Source of the DNA: Neocallimastix lanati (nom. inval.)
Taxonomy: Eukaryota > Neocallimastigomycota > Neocallimastigomycetes > Neocallimastigales > Neocallimastigaceae
Direction of reading: 5' to 3'
Length of the DNA stretch: 64,000 bases
Assembly (NCBI GenBank): GCA_016946835.1
Contig: JACVTC010000193.1
Span: 5,001-69,000, forward strand
Part shown: one piece after another, positions 12,244 to 24,486 of the stretch
Layout of the letters: every line of letters starts with the position of its first letter
How positions within the stretch are numbered: position 1 is the stretch's first letter
Notes under the pieces: generated by a model
Database searches by the model: none
What the model saw: the letters and a program-made list of their open reading frames with translations, nothing else
What the model was told of the DNA's origin: nothing
Program-made: the position numbers and the translations under genes

Positions 12244-12805
12244 TATAATAAAAAACATTAAAATATTATTCGACTGTAATCTCACATGTGTAAAATATTA
12301 AAATATTTTACAATAATACACTATAATAAAATAAAAGGAAATTATTCAAAAGATATATATTTATTATTAATAACCTAAATTAATAAAAAAGATAGTAAGT
12401 TTATTGCATATTGTTTACATTTATATTAAAAACATATGTAAAATTTTAATAATAGTTATTATAATTTTACTTTTTTTACATGTAAGCTAATAACAAATAA
12501 AATATTTTAAATAATAAATTGTTAATAATTATAAAGAAAACATAATCGTTAATTTAAATGAAATAATTGAAATGTTTTTAATTTGAAAGAAATATTATCT
12601 TGTAGACTTTCTAATTTTAATATTCTACTAATAAAATCTTAAAATATTGGATATTAAAATAATGATATATTTAAACTATAATAATAATAATCTAACCCTT
12701 TTAAAAAAAGAATGATTAATTTTTTTTTTTTTTTGATTTAATTATTTTTATAATAATTATCTAAAATAAAGTTATATTTTCTTAATATATAACTAAAATC
12801 TCTTT

Positions 12806-12838
<33 letters not shown>

Positions 12839-13744
12839 TATTATTAAAATTGTTCCATAAATAAAACAGTGTGCTTTTTCTTAAAAAATTGAAAATTTTT
12901 TATTTCCAAAAAATAAAAAATAAAAAAATAAAATTAATTAAAATCTTAAAATTATAATAAAAAAAATAAGTAACTTTAGTAATGCCTCTTATTTCTATTT
13001 TATTAATTATTAATATATTTGCCTTAATAATAAATATAAATGTAATTTTAATTATTGTAATTTAATATGATAAATATATATATTAATGCATTTTATTTTC
13101 ATGATTTTTTTTTGTAATATTGATATATTATAATTGTATAACTATTAATTATTATTTATAAGATAGAGGTTTTAAATGTTTATTATAGTTATTAGTAAAC
13201 GTTAATAAATGAATAGTTGAGTATTATAAAGCCAGAATACCAGAAGAGTAAATGATAAGTAAAAAGAGTCACAGGTTAGAGTTTAAACGGAAAAACTCTG
13301 AATATATTAAAAATGAAATTATTAATTAATATTTAATAAAATTTAATATAACTTTTCAAACAAAAAATAAAATAAGATATAAATCTATACATTTAATTAT
13401 GCTTAAATTTCAAAGAAAACTATATATAAAAAAATTTTTTTTTTGAATATTAATATATTGATATCAACAACAATAATAATGCAAATATAAAATATATAAT
13501 TTTTATTGCTAAAGTATTTTAGTATTTTAGCTGTTATTAGTAGTAATAATAATAATAAAATATATATTATTTTGTTTTTTTCTGTTTTTCAATTAAGGGG
13601 TTATAAAAATTTTAAATAGATAAAATTTTTTATTCGAAGAATTCTATACACTTCCTAATTATTAATAAAAAGTTTTAACAATAGTAAATATTAATAATAT
13701 GTCAAAAACTTATGGTATAAGATTTTTTTAATTGCTTGTATATA

Positions 13745-14022
13745 TATTTATTTTTATTTTTACTTATTTATTTATTTTTATTTCTATTTATTTTTATTTA
13801 TTTATTTTTATTTCTATTTATTTTTATTTATTTTTATTTATTTATTTATTTTATTTATTGTTATTTATTTATTTTTATTTATTCATTTTTATTTATTTAT
13901 TTTTATTTATTTATTTTTATTTATTTATTTTTATTTATTTATTTTTATTTATTTATTTTTATTTATTTATTTTTATTTATTTATTTTTATTTATTTATTT
14001 TTATTTATTTATTTTTATTTAA
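13745..14022. repeat. TTTA/TTTTTA tandem array with a 14-bp higher-order unit
   Basis: The 3' half is a regular tandem of a 14-bp unit (TTTTTATTTATTTA) repeated about ten times; the 5' half is more irregular. Two frames stay open through it and would give repetitive Phe/Ile/Tyr/Leu peptides, but these are products of the repeat and not genes. Confidence 0.9.
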
Positions 14023-14662
14023 TTTTTTATTAATATTTACATTTATTATAATAAAATTAAAAAAAGATGACTATAGAAATATTTATTTACTACTGAAATA
14101 TCAATAATTTATAGATTTTTTTTCTTATTTTTTATTTTTTTTTTTATGTATGTAAATTATTTCATTTTTATTTCATTTCTTCTTCTTCCTTTTCTTCTTC
14201 TTCTTATTTTATTTTTATTTTATTTTAATGTTAAAATATAAAGAATATTTCATTTTCTATTCTATAAAAAAAAAAAAAACAGAAAAAAGTAAATAAAACA
14301 AGAAATAATATATATTTATTTTACATAGATGAACGAAAGATGTCATTATTGATAAAATATAGATTAATAAATATAATTGAAAACTTTATTAACTTTAAAC
14401 AGCAATAAGAAAAAAAAAATGAAATTAATTTTTTGTTAATTATTGAATTATTTTTTATCACATATATTTAAAGCCACAATACATTATATTATGATAGATT
14501 TATAATTTCTATAATAATTAAAGTTAATAATAAAATTTTTGAATAATTATATAGTTATAATTGAATAATTAAATAATAATACAAATAGTAATATATGGCA
14601 ATTTATTATAATTTTAATATAATAGCTTTTACTATTTGTACAGTATATTAAGTATATATTAT

Positions 14663-14805
14663 GGATGGCTATTCTTTATTATTAATTCTATTCAAAAATA
14701 TTTTAATATTATATTAATAATTATGATAATCTTATTTGCATGATTATTATTATTTATTTATTTATTTATTTATAAAAATAAAAAAAAAAAAAAAAGTATA
14801 AAAAG
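14663..14805 (+). promoter_or_regulatory. Promoter of DM9 gene 1 (GGATGGCT motif and TATA-like box)
   Basis: GGATGGCT at 14663-14670 and GTATAAAAAG at 14796-14805 recur upstream of the second DM9 gene (21287-21294 and 21449-21458). Both TATA-like boxes start exactly 125 bp before their ATG. Both follow a TTTATTTATTTAT tract and an A-run. Conservation in otherwise drifting AT-rich DNA supports a regulatory role. Factor identity is unknown. Confidence 0.6.
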
Positions 14806-14920
14806 AAATAATTTTGTCATATATTTTTTTTTCTTCAGTTGTTTTTAATTTATAAAACTTCTAAATAATTTCTTTTTTTTTTTAGATTTTTATTAATCAA
14901 ACAAATTAATTAAAAAAAAA

Positions 14921-15787
14921 ATGTACAACCAAGGTTTTGGAGGTCCAGGTTTCGGTGGTCCAGGTGGTCCAGGTTTTGGCGGTCCAGGTTTTGGCGGTCC
15001 AGGTTTCGGTGGTCCACGTCCACAAGGTTTTGGTGGTCCAGGTTTTGGTGGTCCAGGTTTCCCACAACAAGGTGGTTTCCCACAACAACAACAATTCAAC
15101 AATTCTGCTAATGATGATGATGAATGGGAATATGTTACTGATGATGATGGTGATTACATTGAAGATGAAAACGGTAACATCATGACTCCACAAGAAGCCG
15201 AACAAAGAGGTTTAGTTACTAAGACTGACGGTACTGTTGACCGTGGAATTGGTAAGAACCTTTTAATTGGTGGTGCTATTCTTGGTGGTTTATGGATCAT
15301 GAACAAGCAACTCAAGAAGAAGAGAAGAGTTAAGAAGGCTAACCCAGATAATGTTCCATACAAGTGGGTTAAATGGACCGGTTCTGCTCCAGCTAACGCT
15401 GTCTCCTTCAAGACTAACATTGGTAAGACCTTCATCATTGCCCGTGGTAAGGTTAAGGATGGACTTCACTGTGGTTACGCTGACCCAGCCTCTAAGAAGT
15501 TATACACTTCTTACGGTGGTGAAGAAGTTGTCTGCAAGGAATTCGAAATTTTAACTTGCCCACCAAACAGACTTACTTGGATCAGATGTTCCAACCCACA
15601 ACAAATTAGTGACAAGGCCGTTGTTGGTGGTTATGAAAAGGATGGTACCACTCTTTACGTTACTAAGTGTATGCGTGACCAAACTGCTTACTTTGGTAAG
15701 GTTTACAAGACTGGTTACTGTGCTTACTACGGTTACGATGGTAAGGAATGGAGAATTAACGATTTCGAATACTTAGCCTGGAACTAA
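14921..15787 (+). CDS. DM9-domain (DUF3421) protein with Gly-rich GFGGP-repeat N-terminus
   Basis: A 288-residue intronless protein. Residues 1-58 are a low-complexity tail of repeated GFGGP units followed by Gln. Residues 64-82 are strongly acidic (DDDEWEYVTDDDGDYIEDEN). Residues 110-128 form a short Gly-rich hydrophobic segment (LLIGGAILGGLWIM) followed directly by a basic patch (KKKRRVKK). Residues 147-288 hold two DM9 repeats: WVKWTG...GKTFIIARG...YGGEE, then AVVGGYEKDG...YCAYYGYDGKEW. DM9 domains occur in lectin-like and natterin-type proteins; a carbohydrate-binding role is family knowledge from animals, untested here. There is no aerolysin domain and no N-terminal signal peptide. It is a close paralogue of 21574-22248. 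Third positions are enriched in C/G relative to nearby DNA, suggesting high expression. A 5'UTR intron ending at a polypyrimidine-AG (about 14885) is possible. Confidence 0.92.
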   Translation: MYNQGFGGPGFGGPGGPGFGGPGFGGPGFGGPRPQGFGGPGFGGPGFPQQGGFPQQQQFNNSANDDDEWEYVTDDDGDYIEDENGNIMTPQEAEQRGLVTKTDGTVDRGIGKNLLIGGAILGGLWIMNKQLKKKRRVKKANPDNVPYKWVKWTGSAPANAVSFKTNIGKTFIIARGKVKDGLHCGYADPASKKLYTSYGGEEVVCKEFEILTCPPNRLTWIRCSNPQQISDKAVVGGYEKDGTTLYVTKCMRDQTAYFGKVYKTGYCAYYGYDGKEWRINDFEYLAWN

Positions 15788-18700
15788 GTGTAAAAATAAG
15801 ATAAAAAAAAAAGTCATAAGAAATCAAATCTAAAATAAGAAAGAAATTAATTAAATAATATATTTTAGAACTATGATTTTTTGTATTATCATAAACTATC
15901 AAAAATAATTTTGTATAATAACTTTTAAAAAATACAAGGGTTTATATTTAAATAATATAAATCTTTGGTTTCAAAATGAAAAAAAAAGTTTTGTAAGTTT
16001 ATAAACAATATAAATTATTGTTATGTAAATATATAAACAAAAAAAAAAAAAAAAAAAAAATTAAAACATTTGCAAATAAAAATATAAATAAATATATTAA
16101 ATAAAATATATAAAAAAAAAAATTAAAATTCATGAGTGAATATATATATTTATTAGTAAGGTGTTTATTATTTATTTATAATTATATTGATATATAATTA
16201 ACCTGATTAAGTTTCTATATTATTAATATATATATCTAACAAATTGAGTAAAACGATACATATAAATTATAAAGTTTAATGGATTAATTTATATCGATGT
16301 ACAATCATAGAATTAAAACGATTCAAATAGTTATTGGTTAATGATACATACTTTAAATACATTTCAATACATAAATGCATACCTAAACAAAACATTTTTT
16401 TTTATTATTTAAAGTTTAATATTTTAGGTTTAACTTGATTTAATAATTTTAATATTTATATTATATTTATTTTATATAATTTATTTTTTATTATTATTTT
16501 TTTATATTCTATGAATGAAATGTAAATGAGTATAAAAAGAAATAAAAAAAAAAAAATAAGAAATATAACAATAAAAGAAAATAAATTCATAATAATAATA
16601 AATAGATAAAATAAATAAATAAATAATAAGAATTAATTATTGGTTTAACAATGATAATAAAAATTTTTTTTTTTGTTTTATATTTATTTTTTGTTTATGT
16701 TCTTATTACTTCCTGTAACTTTTTATTTATTCCTTTATATTTTTTTTACATATATATATATTTTTTATAATTTATTATTATTATTTTTATTATAATTAGT
16801 TATAAAAAATAATATAAAAAAAATAAAAAAAGATAATAAATAAACTCTTAATAATTAAATATTCTTAACATTTATTAAATATGTATAATATATATCAATT
16901 TCTTATATAAGTCTATTTATATTAATATATATATTTATTATATTAACTATTTATATAGTTATATGGTTTTATAGTATTAACAATTTAACTTTTTTTTTTT
17001 TTTAAAAAAAAGCATAAAATAATAATTTAAACATTTAAATAGTAAATAATAAATAATATAAAAAATGTAAAAAAATGTGAAAGTTTAAAGTCGTTTCATT
17101 CGTTTATTATTTTATAATAATTGCCTAAAAAAATTTTTTTTTTTTTATTTTTTTATTTTTTTTTTTTTATTATTATTATAAAAATATATATTCTATAATT
17201 AAATATTAATAAGGAATATCTATTTATTTTTATTATATATATATGTAAAATATTGGCATTTACATATTTATTTTTTGTAATTGTGTGATTTACATGTAAA
17301 ATTAACATGTATCATTAAAAAAATATATATATATATTTATTTACCAATAGTAATAGAAAGATTTGTTTCATAAAAAATTTATAATAAAAAAAGAAAAGTA
17401 AAGAAAAAAAAGGAACTTTCATCAAGTAATAATCATAAGGAAGTGCCTCTTTTGATTTTAAATAATAATACTATTTTCCTTAAACATTATTATTATTTAT
17501 GATACATATAATCATTAATTATTATTATTTATATTTTTTTATAATTCATATTTATTGAATAGTTAATATTCAAATATTAATAAATAATTATTAAAATAAT
17601 TAATTATTAATAAAGAATTAATAAATAACTTTTTTTTAATTCTATTTAATTTATATTTATTTATTACTTATTTAGGCAATTTACTTTTTTATTAGTTTTA
17701 CTATTATTTATTTTTTTTAATATTTATTTTTTCTAATCTTTTATAAATATCTATTTTTTAACATATTTATATTTATGCATTAATCAATTATTTTATTTAA
17801 AGATATTTCATATCCTACGACTTAACCTTAAAATTATTTGTTTATGACTTATCCATTTATTTATTTATTAATTAATTAAACCAATATCCATCATGTATGA
17901 TTTAAACAATAAAATTTATAATTCATTGGGTGATAAAATAGAATACATTGATATAAATTATATTATTATAATATATTACAAGCCACAATTTAATTTTTTT
18001 TTTATGTTAACGGAAAAACTTAGAATAAAATTTTAGTAGTTAATTAACATTTTAATTTAAATCTTTATATTAATTAATTTAAAAAGAACGACATATGATT
18101 ATATTTAATATAAAAAACTTGCTATTTTTTTAAAAAATAAAATAAAAATTTGAAATTTAAATAAATATGAATATAATATAATATATAACAGCATATAATA
18201 GGTATAGGCATAAATTGATTAAGATATATAATATAAATTTAAAATATAAAAAATTTTTTTTAAAAAAAAAAACAAGAAATAAAATAAAATAATATAAAAA
18301 AAAAGAAAATCTTTTAAATTGTTACTATAAAAATTTTATATATATATAATATATATAATACTAATAGACTTATTAGTTTATTATTTATAATTAGATTAAA
18401 TCATGTTATATTTATAAATAATAATGTTGTTTTATTATTATATTATTTATTATCTATTTTAATTTTTTTTTTTAAAAAGACAGTTTATTGTATCTAAGAG
18501 AACGTAAATGTACGAAAGATACATTTTGGAAAAATAAAAGAAAAAGCAGATGATATTTCTATGAATGGAATAATTATATTATATATATTAATATCAATAT
18601 TAATTTGAATAATAAATAATTATTAAATATAAATTATATATATATTTATTTTTATTATTAGTAGTAGAAACTAAAAATATAAATTAGATATTAAAAAATA

Positions 18701-21280
18701 TATGTTTTATGTCATTAATTATTCTTGATTAGATAATAAATTAGAATGAAAATAAATGAATAAAACTTTTTAATTGCTTTGAAATATAAATTCTTATATA
18801 TTTTATATTATTATATATTATATATAGAAATAAGAATTTCATCCTAATATAAAATACAATATATATTTATATATATATATATACATTTTATATTTTTTTT
18901 GAATAATAGTTTTTCAGATAAATAAATGAAAAAATTAATCCTAAATTAATTTTTTTTTTTAGGATAATTAAAAGGTAATATAAACTAATATAGAATTAAC
19001 ATTTTTTTATTTTAATTACAAATTTTAAATTATAATAATATACTGATATTATTTAATATAAAACAATAATATATTATCATGTATTTAATAAAATGTGAAC
19101 TAAAAATAAATAATGGTAATATATAATACTTTGTAAATATATCAAAAAGCAATAATTGAATAATAATAAATAATAAATAGTAAATAATAATACAAGTAAT
19201 AATTAATAATTATATAATTAATAAAATAATAAATGAATAATAAATAAATAATAAATGAATAATAAATAAATAAATAAATAATAAATAAATAAATAATAAA
19301 TAAATAATAAATAAATAAATAATAAATAAATAATAAATAATAATAAAATAATATATAATAATAAAATAATAAATAATAAATAATAAATAATAAATAATAA
19401 ATAATAAGTAATAAATAATTAAATGATAAATCATAAATATTAACTAATTGATTAATAAATAATTGATAAAAAGTAACAGATATTCTATTACTATTTATAG
19501 AAGATTATAGATATAGTGAATCTTCTATATAATAAATAGTGTTTTAATATTTTGAAGCTTTATTATTATATTAAGTTCATTATAATTTATAATATAACAA
19601 ATATTATATATTTCTATAATAAATAATATATTTTAATATATTATTTGTATGTAAACTATTTTAATATTAAGTATTTAGATACAAAATGTCTCTATAATTC
19701 AGAAATTTATAATTAAAATATATTAATTACTTATATTATTTATTATTTATATTTATTATTTATAATTTATTATTTATAATTTATTATTTATTATTTATTA
19801 TTTTATTATTATTTATTATTTATTATTTTATTATTATTTATTATTTGATATTTTATTATTATTTAATATTTATTATTTATTATTTATTAAAGGTTTGTTA
19901 TTTATTCATTTATTTTTATTTAATTTATTAATTTTCTTTTTCTAATAACAAGCAATATTCTGAGATTAAAATAATAATAATAATAATAATAATTAAATAA
20001 AAAATTACTAAAGGTATATAAAATAGTATCCTTAAAGATAATAAATGATACTTTTATTTTCAATAATACAATAATATAATAACAAATAAAATAATTTAGT
20101 CATCATTATTTTTTCTTGGTTATTATTTATTGAACATTATAAATAATATATAAATAATAATAAGAATTATAATCCCGATTAATAATAATTAATCAAAATT
20201 TATTATTAAAGAGAATTAAATGAAAGAAAATAAGTCTCAAAAAATTAATTCTATATTAAATTAAATTTGTATTAGTAAAAAAAGGGTTCTCAAAGATTCT
20301 CATTTTGTTTTTCTTAAAAAAAAATATAAAAAATAAAAAAAAAAATTAAATAAAAATAATTTATTAAATAAATAAATTATATTCATAGAATTATCTTTTA
20401 ATCAGTCTCATTAGTAAAGTTTAATAATGAATTATATTATCATTATCATTATAAATGCTTATTAGAGAGTGAATAGAAGAAGGCTAAATAAATATTTTCA
20501 TTTTATATATTTTTTTGAATGAAAGGAAAAAAGAAAATAGAGTTTAATTATAGATTTTTTTATTTATTCTTTATTTATTTTACCATTTATTTTTTTTTTA
20601 AAATACTTTTATATATTTTATATTATTTTATTCTATTTAGAATCTATTTTAAATATATATATATTTTTTTCTAATTGATAGGATTTATTTAATTATTAAT
20701 TATTTTAATATAAAAATATATATAATAAATAAATGAATATTTATATTTATAAATAAATTTCTATTATTTTATACCATTTTAATTAAGTGAATAAAAGCAT
20801 AGATATTGTGTTTTTTTTTTTTTTTTTGTGAGTAGTGGTTAACGAATAAAATAGAAAAAAAAAAAAAACTTAATTAATCCAAAACAAGAAGAAAAGTTTA
20901 AATTCAAAAAATAAAGTTATAAAATTGACTATTTTTATAGTCTTTTTTTTTTTTTTTTAATATATTTAGATATGTATACTAATAATATTATATAAAGTGC
21001 ATTTGCTCAATTGGTTTATTATATATCATTTATCTAATATATATTTTTTAAAAATTTTTTATGGAATGAATCTTAAAAATGTTGTGGCTTTAAAATATTT
21101 ATGTAATTTACAATGTAAAATCATAAGCCAATAATACTTTTTTAATAAATTAATCTTTTTTTAATTATGTATTTATTTTTTTTTTTTAATTTTTTTGTTT
21201 TATTAATTCAATTAAAATATATTGTTACAATAAAAAATGTTAATATTAGAAATATATATTAACAATATATTATTAATAAT
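15788..21280. other. AT-rich intergenic desert between the two DM9 genes
   Basis: About 5.5 kb of A/T homopolymers, AT dinucleotide runs and AAT/ATT arrays (notably 19157-19440 and 19730-19890). No coding frame has codon use like the real genes nearby. The long frame at 19210-19434 is purely microsatellite. Nothing else is recognised. Confidence 0.6.
19157..19440. repeat. AAT/AAAT microsatellite
   Basis: Mixed AAT and AAAT units with occasional substitutions. A reverse-orientation ATT block follows at about 19730-19890. Confidence 0.85.
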
Positions 21281-21286
21281 TATAAC

Positions 21287-21458
21287 GGATGGCTGTTCCA
21301 AATTATTTATTGTATCATTTACTATTTATGTTTATTTATCATTTATTATTGATTATTATTTATTACTTATTAATATTTATTATTATTTATAAGCACTATC
21401 CTAAATGAAATTAAAAAATATTTATTTATTTATTAAAAAAAAAAAAAAGTATAAATAG
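21287..21458 (+). promoter_or_regulatory. Promoter of DM9 gene 2
   Basis: GGATGGCT at 21287-21294 and GTATAAATAG at 21449-21458 match the upstream region of DM9 gene 1. The TATA-like box again starts 125 bp before the ATG. A TTCTTTTTCTTCAC pyrimidine tract after it also resembles the one in gene 1. Confidence 0.6.
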
Positions 21459-21573
21459 AAAAAAATTCCTTAAGGTAATTCTTTTTCTTCACGTCGTTTT
21501 AAATTATTTAAAGGACTATCGTATTTTTTTTTTTTTTTTGATTTGAATAATCAATAATTAATAATTATTAAAA

Positions 21574-22248
21574 ATGTCTGACGAATGGGAATACGTTACT
21601 GATGATGAAGGTGACTTCATTGAAGATGAAAATGGTAACATTTTAACTCCAGAAGAAGCTGAACAAAGAGGATTAGTTACTAAGTCTGATGGTACTACTG
21701 ATCGTAGTATTGGTGCCGGTATTTTAGCTGGTGGTGCCCTTCTTGGTGGTTTATACGTCTTAAACAAACAACTCAAGAAGAAGAAGAGAGTTAAGAAGGC
21801 TAACCCAGATAACGTTCCATACAAGTGGGTTAAGTGGACTGGTACTACTCCAGCTAATGCTGTTTCTGACAAGAACAACATTGGTAAAACTTTCATTATT
21901 GGTCGTGGTGTTTATGAAAATGGTCTTCATCCAGGTTACGCTGATCCAGCTACTAAGAAGTTATACACTTCTTACGGTGGTGAAGAAGTTGTCTTAAAGG
22001 AATTCGAAATTTTAACTTGTCCACAAAACAGACTTACTTGGATTAAATGTAATGATCCAAAGAACATTGGTGCTAAGGCCGTTATTGGTGGATATGAAAA
22101 GGATGATACCCCACTTTACGTTACCAAGTGTATGCGTGATAAAACTCCATATTTCGGTAAGACTTACAAGAATGGTTACTGTGCCTACTATGGTTACGAT
22201 GGTAAAGAATGGAAGCTTAATGATTTCGAATACTTAGCTTACAACTAA
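21574..22248 (+). CDS. DM9-domain (DUF3421) protein, short paralogue
   Basis: A 224-residue intronless protein that starts directly with the acidic segment (DEWEYVTDDEGDFIEDENGN), without the Gly-rich tail of its paralogue. Residues 46-63 are a Gly/Ala-rich hydrophobic stretch (IGAGILAGGALLGGLYVL), long enough to insert in a membrane or pack as a glycine-zipper helix. A Lys-rich patch follows (KKKKRVKK). Residues 83-224 carry two DM9 repeats: WVKWTG, GKTFIIGRG and YGGEE in the first; GGYEKDDTPLYVTKCM and GYCAYYGYDGKEW in the second. The ATG has an A-rich context (AAAAATG). Function is unknown. The family suggests glycan binding; the hydrophobic-basic segment suggests membrane contact. Both are inferences. 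Confidence 0.93.
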   Translation: MSDEWEYVTDDEGDFIEDENGNILTPEEAEQRGLVTKSDGTTDRSIGAGILAGGALLGGLYVLNKQLKKKKRVKKANPDNVPYKWVKWTGTTPANAVSDKNNIGKTFIIGRGVYENGLHPGYADPATKKLYTSYGGEEVVLKEFEILTCPQNRLTWIKCNDPKNIGAKAVIGGYEKDDTPLYVTKCMRDKTPYFGKTYKNGYCAYYGYDGKEWKLNDFEYLAYN

Positions 22249-23240
22249 ATATGATATATATTTAGTGTGCTAAATATAAAGGGAAAAAAAAAATCTTTTT
22301 TTTCCACACAAATTAAAAATTGAAGATATAATATTGTTTTACTCAAGTAATGAAGTTATTGATTTTTTTGTAATAATAAATATTTTTGTAAAGTAAACTA
22401 CTAAAAACGGCTCTCTTTAAAACGTAGAATGGAAAATAAAAACTTTATTTAATTTATAATAATAATAAAATTACATGATTTAAATGAAAAATAAAAAATA
22501 AAATACATGAAATAAAATATTAAATATTATATGAAAGCGTGTTAGAAGTATAAAAATAATAAAATAAAAATAATAAAATAAAAATAAAAATATATATCTA
22601 ATATTTGACCAATGGTCATAATAAATTTTATATATATTAATATGAATTAAAAGTAATATTCAAAATTAAGTGTTTAAATAGAATAAGAAAAAAGTTTATG
22701 TAATAAATATATTGAATATAAGATTTTTATTTAAGAGCATTTTTATCGTAGAGAAGTGTTTGAATTGGCATTCTGAAAGAGAATTTACCATCTTATAATT
22801 GTTGTACAGTTTAATTTTTTTTTTTTTTTTTTGTGTTGAAATTCTAATTGTTTATTGAAGTAAGTGCGTTTTAATTATTTGTTTTTATACTATTTTTATT
22901 TGAATTTGAAATATCTTTTAAATTATATATTTATTTCAATTGCTATTCATATTAGAAATCGTAGTTGTATTTGATATATATCGTAATTATTATCTAATAA
23001 TTTTTAAATTTTTATTAAATTAAATAGAGGTAATAGTGTTATATATTTTTTTTTAAAAAAAAAAAAAAAAATATTATTAATGAAGTATTATAATTAAATA
23101 CTCAATATCGAAAATAAATGATAAAATTAAATATATAATATGAGCTTATTTATAATATTTGTTATTTATTTATTTATTTATTTATTTATGTAACCATAAA
23201 TATTATATAAATAATACCTAAACTTTTATTACACTATTCT
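22249..23240. other. Intergenic region with one possible terminal exon
   Basis: Mostly A/T simple sequence. On the minus strand, 22793 down to 22727 reads as an ordinary-looking peptide ending (DGKFSFRMPIQTLLYDKNALK and a stop). An AG precedes it where a 3' splice site would fall. No matching upstream exon was found, so it could be a terminal exon, a gene relic or chance. Confidence 0.25.
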
Positions 23241-23928
23241 CTAAATTAATATTATATACTTCGCTACTACATTACTATCAGAATCAAGTACTGATTTTGA
23301 TAGTGGTAATGAAGTCTATGATATTAATAATAATAACAATAGAAAGAAATAACATCATAGCAATAATTGCGGCTATAAAAAAAAAAAAAAAAAAAAAAAT
23401 CATTTAATAATAGTAGAATTAGTGATAGTGAAGAATGGAATGTTTTGTTTTAAGAACCAAATCATTCTTTGGTGATTATTCTAATACGCCATTCTTGGTG
23501 CGATCTGAAAGCTCACTTTATAGAAATTATGCCTAGGACTAGTACTCGACAAGGGTTACTATTCCGAAAGAATATGTGCAAACTAACCAGGAGCGTCAGT
23601 GCTGAAAATACAGTAAGACAGGCTAGCAGAGGTCAATGCCTCTGAAGAAGAAGACCATAAATTTCTTTCAGATCGTCAATTCAAACCCTAATCCATAAGA
23701 AAATGAGGTTCGTTGCAAATGAACTTTTTTTTTCTGAATTTATTTATACATTTTATTTTATTTTTTTATTTTTTATTTTTTTTTTTTTTGAATATTATAT
23801 TTATACATTTTATTTTATTTATTATTTTTTTTTTTTTTTTGAATATTACTTTTTTTATTTCACGTTATTATTTTAAATATTATTATGTTCTAATTGGACA
23901 AATAATATTTATTTATTTTATTAATTCT

Positions 23929-23969
<41 letters not shown>

Positions 23970-23970
23970 T
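23241..23970 (+). mobile_element. LINE fragment A: 3' end with fold-back 5' junction
   Basis: From about 23288 onward this matches, in order, the minus-strand fragment D at 46.7-47.85 kb. It begins in the Asp/Asn/Ser-rich linker region and continues through a C-terminal stretch containing the motif TVRQASR (near 23610, also in fragments B and D). After the stop, a 3'UTR runs to the T-rich end at about 23930-23968. Frameshifts and stops break the frame. Left of 23288, about 50 bp are the same linker segment in reverse orientation, giving a hairpin. It is dead and 5'-truncated. Confidence 0.75.
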
Positions 23971-23990
23971 AAAAAAAAATATTCATGTAA

Positions 23991-24445
23991 TTAATAATAA
24001 ATGAATAAATGAATATAAAGATTAAAGTTCATAATAATTTCAGCTGTAAAAAAAAAAAAAAATTATTATTATTATTATTATTATTTTTTAGAAATATAAA
24101 ACTATATATATAAATATATTTGAATATTTGAATATCAAATTTAAATATATATTTAATATTCCTTATTTTATTAATTTATATTATTATATTTTTATTGTAT
24201 CAATAATTTTTTTCTTTATTTTTTATATTTTATAGTGATATTATTATATAAAGTTTATTATTTATTTTATTTTATTCGATATTATAATATATTAGGCAAA
24301 TATATATTTTATTTTTTCAAAAAGTATAAAAATCTAATTTTTAATTATATTAATTATAGGATATAAGATAAAAGTAATGAAATAAAAATATTGAAGTAAA
24401 TATTAAAAAAAAAAAATATTATTTTAGATATATTTTATGTATCTA

Positions 24446-24486
<41 letters not shown>

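Larger units (their letters stand above)
9493..14770. other. Long AT-rich gene-poor stretch
   Basis: About 5.3 kb with no convincing gene. It contains a 52-nt T-run (10006-10057), AAT arrays and a large TTTA array listed separately. Two small islands have more ordinary composition. One, about 10370-10480, could encode a short peptide with PGSKGGKPGHN on the minus strand but has no extended frame. The other, about 13205-13310, contains an AGAGTTT/AAACTCT stem. Neither is recognised. Confidence 0.6.

Noticed and set aside
13732-14107. Two long overlapping open frames with Phe/Ile/Tyr/Leu-rich products
   Set aside because: They are wholly encoded by the TTTA/TTTTTA tandem array, whose unit simply lacks stop codons in these frames.
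14893-15205. Minus-strand frames with Pro/Gly/Cys-rich or Thr/Trp-rich products
   Set aside because: They are antisense to the GFGGP repeat of the DM9 gene and have no independent support.
19210-19434. 74-codon minus-strand frame
   Set aside because: Composed only of ATT/ATTT microsatellite codons.
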